Assembly (NCBI GenBank): GCA_015680685.1
Contig: MNCI01003419.1
Location: 262,020 to 287,322, forward strand
Direction of reading: 5' to 3'
Source: Gnetum montanum
Taxonomy: Eukaryota; Streptophyta; Gnetopsida; Gnetales; Gnetaceae
DNA: 25,303 nt
A program made the translations under genes and the position numbers. Of the stretch, positions 18,614-25,303 are shown one piece after another; within the stretch, counting starts at the first letter, position 1; every line of letters begins with the position of its first letter. The notes beneath the pieces were generated by a model. It ran no database searches. It was given only the letters and a program-made list of their open reading frames with translations, and was not told the DNA's origin.

Positions 18614-18758
18614 GTTGGATATTAGATAATCCACTAATTGATGTACCTTACCTTTTACTTAGGCTGCCTAGTGTGTGTAGATTTTACTATCCTAGGTCCG
18701 TTCCAACAACGTGAATGATAATTTTGCTAAGGTTAGATGGTGCATGTAATACTAACAG
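18614..18758 (-). other. 5' leader of element B
   Basis: The short stretch between PBS and the gag start. It has no gene. On the minus strand it begins CTGTTAGTATTACATGCACC and contains no further recognised element. Confidence 0.6.
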
Positions 18759-18776
18759 TCCCCAAAAATAGTGTCA
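18759..18776 (-). other. Primer binding site of element B, decayed tRNA-Asp type
   Basis: Directly beside the 5' LTR end the minus strand reads TGACACTATTTTTGGGGA. The Athila-lineage site complementary to the tRNA-Asp 3' end is TGGCGCCGTTGCCGGGGA. Eleven of 18 bases agree; six of the seven mismatches are G-to-A or C-to-T transitions and one is a G-to-T transversion. Position and mismatch type make the assignment good despite low identity. Confidence 0.75.
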
Positions 18777-18777
18777 A

Positions 18778-19654
18778 TGATGAGTGGCTAGGTACCCCTA
18801 CATCCAACCATGTGAATCATGGGCATTCACACGCGACTCGGTTGAATTCCGTAGACTGTAAGCACTTTGCATATACCAGACACTAACCAACAAAACCTTA
18901 GGTTAGAACAGTCGTTATCTTCCCAACCTCACTTGTGATGTTCTGATTGCGATGGTTAAGTGAGATTGAGGTAAATTATTTTTATGGCTTTATTTCACTT
19001 TATCTTCTAGTGGCTAATTCTTGAAATGGAAAGTAAGGAATGGAATGTTACATAATCTATAATTATCCTAATCTATATCTTAACTCTTCCTAGCATAAGT
19101 ATCCAATCCCATCTTCCATGCACATCCTAAGCATCCTCTAACCACTACTGGGTTACCAGACGTTAAGCATCGCTAGGTTACCCAACTGTTGGGTTTTCGT
19201 TCAAGATGGTCGTACTTATGGTTTCTACAAGCTATAAAAGAGTGATGGCGATTAAAGTAATAACAACGAAAACTTAAGGAATTATTAAAGCATAGAAATA
19301 TTAAACTATTAAATGTATCAAATGACTAACTCCAATTGCTGCAAGGAATGCTTAAAAAGTTCATCTTTATTACCATTCACGCCAATGGGCTCAAGTACAT
19401 CAGCGCTCGAATAAAGAGCCAGACACCTTTCTTACACCTACTATAGGCACTTGGTAAATATTCTAACTCTCGTGGAAACAAACTACAAGAGCTTCACTAC
19501 AACTACCAAAAAAGGTCTCTAAGTGTGGCAAAAGTCCACTTATTTATAGGCTAAAACAGGCTCCGCGTAAACGGGGCCACGTCGACGCATGGACTGATGT
19601 GTTGATGGGAATGCGTCGACGCAACTGCGTATACAACTGTTTATCACTTCATCA
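18778..19654 (-). repeat. 5' LTR of element B
   Basis: 877 bp, aligned to 6,723-7,583. Its inner (left) end abuts the PBS, which makes it the 5' LTR for minus-strand transcription. It has a 34-bp A/T-rich insertion at 18,971-19,004 relative to the 3' LTR and lacks the 3' LTR's palindrome core. By hand count about 12% of aligned bases differ, with transitions in clear excess. Confidence 0.95.
19541..19578 (-). promoter_or_regulatory. Core promoter of the 5' LTR (element B)
   Basis: TATAAATA on the minus strand (complement of 19,541-19,548), preceded by GGCCCCGTTTACGCGGAGCC (complement of 19,559-19,578). Transcription would start roughly 30 bp downstream, near 19,510, and run through gag-pol. 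The equivalent box in the 3' LTR is at 7451-7458. Confidence 0.7.
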
Positions 19655-19659
19655 AATGT
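19655..19659. repeat. Right target-site duplication of element B
   Basis: AATGT follows the LTR end TTCATCA and matches AATCT at 6,718-6,722 in four of five bases. Confidence 0.65.
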
Positions 19660-19798
19660 GAACTCCATTCTGGAACTGTAACGCCCCACCCCACCTACCC
19701 CATTGAGATGTGGGTAGATGATGGAGGATGGCAAGTATTCATGTTTGCTTGTCTGTAGAATTGTGTATGTTGAGTTATGCATACTGAATTGTGAACCC

Positions 19799-20082
19799 AG
19801 TTTAAGGTCTTGGCAGACCACATGTTGTGCTAATGTAAGGTCCTAGCAGACCATGATGTACTAGTTTTAGGTCCTAGTAGACCGTGTGCTAGTTTAACAT
19901 CGTAGCGAATGCTAGATTGCTAATTTAAGGTCATAGCAGACCACGCTATGGGTGCCAATTTAATGTCATAGCCCAAGGATGATCTGTACCATTTTAACAT
20001 CGTAGTAGACGTTTTATGCTAGTCTAACATCATAGCAAATTTTCTATGCTAGTTTAATGTCATAGTGGACATTTTCTTAGCT
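19799..20082. repeat. Nine degenerate ~31 bp tandem repeats in the 3' region of element C
   Basis: Units of 28-35 bp start at about 19,799, 19,832, 19,863, 19,891, 19,922, 19,957, 19,991, 20,021 and 20,051. The core is AGTTTAAGGTCATAGCAGAC, followed by a variable part ending in TATGCT or similar. Two sub-types alternate irregularly, AAGGTC and AACATC/AATGTC, differing by transitions. The array starts right after the integrase 3' end. A single related unit is at 23,749-23,783. Confidence 0.85.
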
Positions 20083-20104
20083 TACCTTTTGTCGATGTGG
20101 AGCT

Positions 20105-21300
20105 GTGTGTTAGGTGTAGTAGGGCTTCAGGTATGAGTGGTTGACTAGATTGGCAAACTCATTGTTGTCTAAATTAGCAAGCTTGAATGCTCCATTATCA
20201 TAAACCTTTTTGACTAAGAAAGGCCCTTCCCAGTTGGCTAAGAATTTATCCATGGGTTTGTGAATGACTTTAAGGACCAAGTCCCCTTTTTTGATCTGGC
20301 ACTAATACTAATTGTGATGGTGTTTTTGCCGCTGCTTTTCCTGGTACCATTCAATGCGATCAAGTATTTGCATGTGCTCCTCCTCTATAGAGTCAAGGTC
20401 AGTGGTTCTCAACTCATTGCTCTGCACCTCATCAATGAAACTTAAGAGGATCACATGGAGTGATAAGACCTGCAATTCAAAAGACAACATTGCTTTAGTC
20501 CCATACACAAGGTTATATGGCATCTTACTTCTTGTTGTTCTACATATTGTGCAGGCCCATAATGCATAAACCAGCTGCTCGTGCCATCGTTATTTGTTAT
20601 TGCTAAGCCTCTTCTTTAAAAAGTTGACGATGACTTTATTTCTGGCCTCCGCCTAGCCATTCACCTGTGGGTAGTATTGTGATGAAAAGGAATGTTTGAT
20701 GCCAAGGTATTCACAGAAGGCTTTGGCTTCTACACTACTAAATTATGGCCCCTTATCTATGACTATAGTCATGATAGACCGAATTGGGTCACTATGTTGT
20801 CAAGAATAAATTTGCAAACCTATTGTGACATCATCTTCCTAAGGGGAATGGGTTCAACCCACTAGGTAAAGTATTTAGTTGCAGTTATGATGAAGCTATG
20901 TCCTGTGGAAGACTTAGGCATGATGGATCCTATGATATCCAAGCCCTAACGTTGAAACAACCACTTGATCTGAGTGGTATGTAGCTTAGTGGGTGGCACG
21001 TGCATTAAGTTGTCATGCCATTGACACACATCACATGTTTGACTTTGGAGATGCAATCGCATTCCATGTAAGGCTAATAGTAGCCTGCACATCTGATTTT
21101 CAATGTCATTGCCCTGTGTGCTATGTGGCCTCTGCATAGTCCCTTGTGGACTTGATTAATGATCATTTGTGCTTCGCTATCCCTAACGTAGGTTAATAAT
21201 ATGCCATCATAGGATTTGCAACATAGTGTGCTATCACCTATGATGATGTACTATTACGATCATTTTTGTACTACATCCTTTTGGGTAGTGGTCCAATGTT
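20105..21300 (-). pseudogene. Integrase of element C (Tat-type)
   Basis: Joins cDNA to host DNA. The zinc-binding part shows LHLQSQTCDVCQWHD (about 21,010-21,060). The core begins near WGLDIIGSI, where the Asp is kept. The region of the second Asp and Glu (20,650-20,850) is too damaged by frame changes to read securely. The Tat/gypsy C-terminal pattern follows: MPYNLVYGTKAMLSFE (about 20,476-20,523), then KGDLVLKVIHKP...ANWEGPFLVKKVYDNGAFKL and a final SYLKPYY near 20,110. Stops and frameshifts are more frequent than in B. The tandem repeats follow within about 25 bp. Confidence 0.85.
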
Positions 21301-21349
21301 GTGGAGGCTCACCTTGTTAAAAGTACACCTTAATGTCATCGTACCATTC

Positions 21350-21860
21350 TCATGTGTGAGTTGTGCTTATTGTGGCTACATATGCAACGTTAGTTACATT
21401 CATGATAGGTTTGGTACAATCCGTTAATAAGGCTAACAAGGCACGAAACATGTTGGATGCAATGCTTAAGGCTAATGTGGCTAATGCATCAGCAATGACA
21501 TTCTCATTGTAGGGGATGTGTTGGATATCTACAATTTCAAACCATCGGAGTAAGTGCTTCACCAAGTCACAATAAGGTTGTAAATTTTGTGCTTTACAAG
21601 TGTAAACCTTTGTACCTTGGTTCATAACTAGCTGCAAATCACCTTGAATCACTAGGTTTCGAATTCCTAGGTCACAGGCTACTATGAAATCTCTAAGGAG
21701 ACCTTCGTACTCCACCATGTTGTTAGTGCAAGGAAATGTAAAATGATAAGCGAAGGGTTAGATCTCCCTAGAGGGAAATGTAATTATTGCAGCAACACTA
21801 CCCCCTTGAGAGGTTGAAGCACCATCAAAGTGTAAAATTACTTTGGTAGGCACTTAGCTT
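21350..21860 (-). pseudogene. Archaeal-type second RNase H of element C
   Basis: Degrades the RNA strand of RNA:DNA hybrids; in Tat elements this added domain is thought to do the work of the degenerate original one. All four acidic positions can be seen: Asp in LHFDGAST (about 21,820-21,835), Glu in NMVEYEGLL, Asp in GDLQLVMNQ and Asp in VIADALATLAL. NLQPYCDLVKHLLRWFE between the third and fourth is typical. The frame 21,718-21,350 is open for 122 codons and one stop separates it from the FDGA part. It may be the best-preserved domain of C. Confidence 0.88.
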
Positions 21861-21899
21861 ATACTACTAATATACTCATCTAGAAATTTTGAATCTATA

Positions 21900-23564
21900 G
21901 TTGCTTGATCATTTATTGGTGAAGCCATGAGTTGTGCGGCTATTGCTTGACTTTTGGTTGATGCTTATGCTATGTAATGTAAGTCAAAATCCCCAGTTAT
22001 TACTTTCCATTGTGCAATTTGACTACTCTCATAGATGTTTGTTGTGATTGTGCAGAGTACATTGCTTTTGCAGATGATGTTTACCTGGCTATGAAAGAGA
22101 TAATGCCTTCACTTCTTAAGCACAAAGACTAAGGTGAGGCAGTTCTTTTCCACATCATTGTATTTTACTTCATGTGACACTAGCGCATGGCTTAGGTAGT
22201 AGATAGGGACCTCTAAGCCATCATCTCGCCTTTGGCAAAGTAGAGAAGTGATGGATGTGTTGGAGGTTGCAAGGTAGATGTAAAATGGCTTATCTCCTTG
22301 TAGAGGGTGGACTGTTGGAAGTTGAGCTAGCTCCTTCTTGAAGTTGTCAAATGCCTCTTGGCATTAAGCTGTCCACTCAAAGTGGATTCCCTTTTTGAGT
22401 AGATGTTGCATTGGCTACAACTTATCAGTTAACTATGCGATAAACCTACGAATCACCTATAGTCTACCTTGTAACCTGCATAGCTCTTTAAGGTTTGTCG
22501 ATGGTGCTAAGTTGATCATGGCCTTAACCTTATTGAGGTTTATGCATATGCCTTCCTCTACTACTACAAAGCCCAACATGTGACTGACACCAAAGATACA
22601 CTTCTTGGGGTTTAACCTAAGGTCATGTCTAAGGTAATGTTTAAGTACACACTCCAAGTCACTTGTGTGGTTATGCATTGTTTTGGACTTGACTGCTATG
22701 TCATCGATGTAGTCATTGAGCAAGTATAGTAAATGATCACTAAAGATATACATCATTGCACATTGGTAGGTTGCTCCTGTGTTCTTTAATCTAAAAGACA
22801 TCATTATATAGCAAAATGTACCCTAAAAGGTTGTGTTGAGCTAGTGCTCCGAGTTGATCCAAATCTGGTTGTATCCCAAGAACCCATCCATGAAGGACAA
22901 CAAGGCATGAATAACCATAGTATCAATGAGTTGGTCAATACTAGGCAATGAAAAGTCATCTTTGATAGTCACCTTGTTTAGGTCCTGGAAATCTATGGAA
23001 ATATGTATACTTTTTTTTTCTTCGGTATAACCAAGATGTTGGAGACCAAGTCTACATAGTCAACTACCCAGATGAAACCAACCTTGTAGAGCTTGGTGAT
23101 TTCATCGCAAACTACTAACGCCACCTCAGGTTTAACCTTATAGGCTTTCTACTTAACTGCTTTTTCGCGAGGATTGAGGATTATGTTATGTTGCACTATA
23201 CAAGGATCTAGGCCTGGCATGTCTTTGTAGGACAATGCAAAAGCCTTAATATTATCACTAAGGACTTTGGTGATGCTGTGGGTGTGTTGAGGCTCTAATA
23301 GGAACTAAGTTTTAGTGTCTTTGCCTTGCCACTAAGTGTTGTTATAGGGACTTCAATGAGGGGATCTTCCATTACGTCACCTGCCTCTAGATTTAGAGCT
23401 TTGACTAGATGGTCTGGCTAATCTAGCAATACTTTTAGGGATGCTACATTTTTGTTATAGGATATAGGCTCAAGGTCTAGGCATTCAGGGTTAATGCATT
23501 ACGTGAAATCACCATAAGGCCCAGTCAGGACCAAAGGTAAATGAAGACACTCATATGTGCTCAT
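21900..23564 (-). pseudogene. Reverse transcriptase and first RNase H of element C (Tat-type)
   Basis: The upstream linker (MSTYECLHLPLVLTGPYGDF, from 23,564) and SYKDMPGLDP (about 23,210-23,240) lead into RT. The second lies in a different frame, so a frameshift sits near 23,280. MMSFRLKNTGATYQ corresponds to the MPFGLKNAGATYQ motif. The catalytic YIDD is intact (22,700-22,711), followed by LRLNPKKCIFGVS. The palm region before MMSF is full of stops (22,800-23,030). RNase H follows at about 22,380-21,960 (FYIYLATSN, YNDVEK), with catalytic residues unclear, as is usual for this tether-like domain in Tat elements. Confidence 0.88.
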
Positions 23565-24801
23565 GTTACAATTCTACCAAGAATCCTACAAAACAACCAA
23601 AAAAAAGTCAAGCTGGACCCATCTCAAATGAAGTCAAATTACACAAAATAAAGAAAGCAATGTGATGAAAATTCACCTAATTATGCAAACATGGGATTAG
23701 GAAGGCAAGTATGTAAGCTGGTTTCTAGCCTCGGCAAGCCATGGATTCCCAGTTTAAGGTCATAACGAACCATGGATTGCACAAGACACATTGGCTTAGG
23801 AAAGTTAGGAAAGGTTTGAAACATGGGATTAAGTTGGGCATTTTCTAGGCAATTAGAAATTTGGGAGCGTTGGAAAAGTTCATAAATATTTCTAACTCTA
23901 GCTACTACGCTTGCCCCATGTTACGCGCGAGACACGGGACACTGCTTAGGGTAGGTGGCACATTAATTATCCTGGGAGAGTATAAATGTGTGTTTTCACC
24001 ATGGTTAAACTATCATTTTTAAAAGTAAAAATGAGAAGTCACCAAGCATAGCACTATAAAAGCCAAGAGAGTCAAAGCGTAGTAGCAAAAGTGTAGAACA
24101 GAGCGTAGCCATCGACCATGATGCACTGAAGTGATAGCCAACACCCCAACCTTGCCAACATGGATGAGGGGGAGTGCACACTGAGATGTCTCCCCAGGGC
24201 ATGCATTAAGAAACAAAGGGAGCCACCATCAGCTAGGTATGGCACTATGATCCACCCTTGTGTTTTCCTTACTTTCTTCGTTTGGTTGTTTCCTTCATTT
24301 GTGAGGGGCTAGGTTTTTGGGACAACCTAGCTTGGGCAAGGACCACCACAGTCATCGTGGTTGCCATGGCGACCATGGTGCATGGTGCAGGGCAGGGCAA
24401 AGCAATGAAATTTTTTGGCTACGGTTAAGGTAGCTACGACTTAGAGCAAGGGAGGAACAAGGGGATAGCGATGAATTTATGATAAAGGGTTTGGTGTAGG
24501 TGAGCGTAGCGTAGAGATGCATGGGGCATAGGTGAAATGAGCTCAAGATATTATAGGAGGCAGGGACAAGTGGGTAAGCTGCAAGGCATGGCACACACAA
24601 AGGCGTGGCAGGGTTGAGTGGTGCAAGGCACTAGAGTATGATGAAGTGAGCAGGACAATTGCAAGGGTGGTAGTTGTGTTATGCCTAGTACATGTTATGC
24701 ACAACTTCTCTTTTCTTTGTTTTGTGCTTGGATTTTCATGTCTTAGTGCTATGCTCTAATGCTATGCTCCAATGAGAAGTTAGAAAAAAAATTTCTAAAA
24801 T
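23565..24801. other. Region R: unassigned, probably old repeat DNA
   Basis: No convincing gene. Open frames at 24,005-24,216 and 24,352-24,600 (minus) are overlapping alternatives and not recognisable. GCAAGTAT...CCCAGTTTAAGGTC (23,705-23,761) repeats the start of element C's 3' repeat region (19,731-19,810) in the same orientation. Half-sites AGCGTAGC and GCTATGCTC (24,040-24,770) resemble those of region L. The right end breaks directly into the RT coding sequence of D at about 24,801. It could be LTR or UTR sequence of a Tat-type element. Confidence 0.4.
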
Positions 24802-25303
24802 GGCTACTACAGGAGGTTTATTGCGAACTTTTCCAAAGTTGCCAAGCCGTTGGTAGAATTAACAAAGAAAGATGCACCATTTGAATGGACCAGGGAGTGT
24901 GAACAAGCATTCCAAGCCCTTAAACAGAGACTTGTGAAAACTCCCATTCTACAAGCACCCGATTGGTCTAGACCATTCCACATAATGACCGATGCATCCA
25001 ATTATGCTTTAGGAGCTGTACTGACACAATTAGATGAACAAAAATGACCTTATTACGTCCATTGTGCCAGTAAAAGCATTACCAGTGCACAACTTAACTA
25101 CACAACCACAGAAAAAGAATTAATGGCTGTTGTGTCTGCACTGGATAAGTTTAGGCACTATGTATTGGGTTACAAAGTATATATCCACACAGGTCATAGT
25201 GCAATTAGGTTCCTCATGAATAAGCCAAGGGTTAGCCCACGTATCATACGTTGGCTGGTAATTCTTCAGGAGTTCGATCTCACTATTGTAGACCGCAAGG
25301 GCA
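24802..25303 (+). pseudogene. Element D: Athila-type RT/RNase H fragment, truncated at both ends in this window
   Basis: The reading starts abruptly at GYYRRFIANFSK (24,802). This corresponds to the RT thumb of element B, and nothing before it matches RT. RNase H follows: IMTDASNYALGAVLTQ, NYTTTEKELMAV, YKVYIHTGHSAIRF, RWLVILQEFDLTIVDRKG, continuing past the window. Only one stop (TGA after DEQK, about 25,045) interrupts 167 codons, so D is less decayed than A or B. The catalytic Asp of the HTDH motif is Gly here (25,192-25,194). CAG at 25,267-25,269 is intact where B has TAG. Confidence 0.9.

Larger units (their letters stand above)
6723..19654 (-). mobile_element. Element B: complete Athila-type Ty3/gypsy LTR retrotransposon with env-like ORF
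   Basis: A 12.9 kb element on the minus strand bounded by two direct LTRs with TGATGA...TCATCA ends and a degenerate 5-bp target duplication. In transcription order it has: 5' LTR, tRNA-Asp-type PBS, gag, protease, RT, RNase H, integrase, spacer, env-like ORF, PPT, 3' LTR. The domain order with RT before integrase is Ty3/gypsy. The RT neighbourhood (FLDGYSGYNQ, MPFGLCN, EVFMDxF) and the single gag-pol frame followed by an env-like gene fit the Athila lineage. All ORFs carry stops, so it is not autonomous. The two LTRs differ at roughly 100 of about 830 aligned positions by hand count, mostly transitions, so the insertion is old. Confidence 0.95.
19660..23564 (-). mobile_element. Element C: Tat-type Ty3/gypsy pol remnant (5' truncated)
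   Basis: A minus-strand pol lies in the order RT, RNase H, second RNase H, integrase, followed by a tandem-repeat-bearing 3' region. The extra archaeal-type RNase H between the first RNase H and integrase is diagnostic of the plant Tat lineage (Ogre, Retand and relatives). No protease or gag is seen right of 23,564, so the 5' part is missing or replaced by region R. No LTRs could be assigned. Its left side is interrupted by element B at 19,654, which suggests that B inserted into C's 3' untranslated region. Confidence 0.85.

Noticed and set aside
19799-20082. CRISPR-like array of repeats and spacers
   Set aside because: Units are contiguous degenerate tandem repeats without unique spacers, in plant DNA beside a Tat integrase.
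24352-24600. 82-codon minus-strand ORF starting MCVPCLAAYP
   Set aside because: No recognisable domain, biased Ser/Leu/Cys composition, and surrounded by non-coding repeat DNA.

Overview
The window is repeat-rich seed-plant nuclear DNA made almost entirely of decayed Ty3/gypsy LTR retrotransposons. No host gene, tRNA, rRNA, organelle segment or CRISPR array could be supported. The plant assignment rests on two plant-specific lineages: an Athila-type pol (FMDDF-type RT box, HHCC and D-D-35-E integrase, tRNA-Asp-type primer site, extra env-like ORF after integrase) and a Tat-type pol (second, archaeal-type RNase H after the RT/RNase H). Species cannot be read from the sequence.

Layout, left to right. 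(A) 1-3515, plus strand: the 3' part of an Athila-type element, comprising the integrase end (1-543), a ~2.2 kb spacer, and a broken env-like/plant-transposon-type ORF (2711-3515). It enters from outside the window and stops abruptly. (L) 3516-6722: no recognisable gene; five degenerate near-palindromic 20-mers at 4680-5096 and a poly(T) tract at 5640-5702. (B) 6723-19654, minus strand: a structurally complete Athila-type element of 12.9 kb with 861 and 877 bp LTRs (roughly 12% different by eye), TGATGA/TCATCA ends, a 5-bp target duplication (AATCT/AATGT), PPT, decayed tRNA-Asp PBS, gag, protease, RT, RNase H, integrase, a 2 kb spacer and an 858-codon env-like ORF. (C) about 19660-23564, minus strand: a Tat-type pol remnant with nine ~31 bp tandem repeats after integrase and no gag or protease. 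(R) 23565-24801: no gene; shares short motifs with L and with the 3' region of C. (D) 24802-25303, plus strand: an abruptly truncated Athila-type RT/RNase H fragment running off the end.

How the parts relate. A, B and D are one Athila-type family in different states of decay, so each can be read against the others. B sits next to the 3' tandem repeats of C, which suggests that B inserted into C. Decay in B is mostly nonsense substitution: gag-pol shows only two clear frame breaks and the env-like ORF none. Many stops are TAG where a sister copy keeps CAG or CTGG, as expected from methylated CHG deamination.

The most interesting signal is in the spacer before the env-like ORF. Both A and B carry a TATA box preceded at the same distance by a motif resembling the U3 core promoter of B's own LTR, and both have TAG directly abutting the ORF's ATG. 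This suggests the env-like gene had its own LTR-derived promoter, a splice acceptor, or both.
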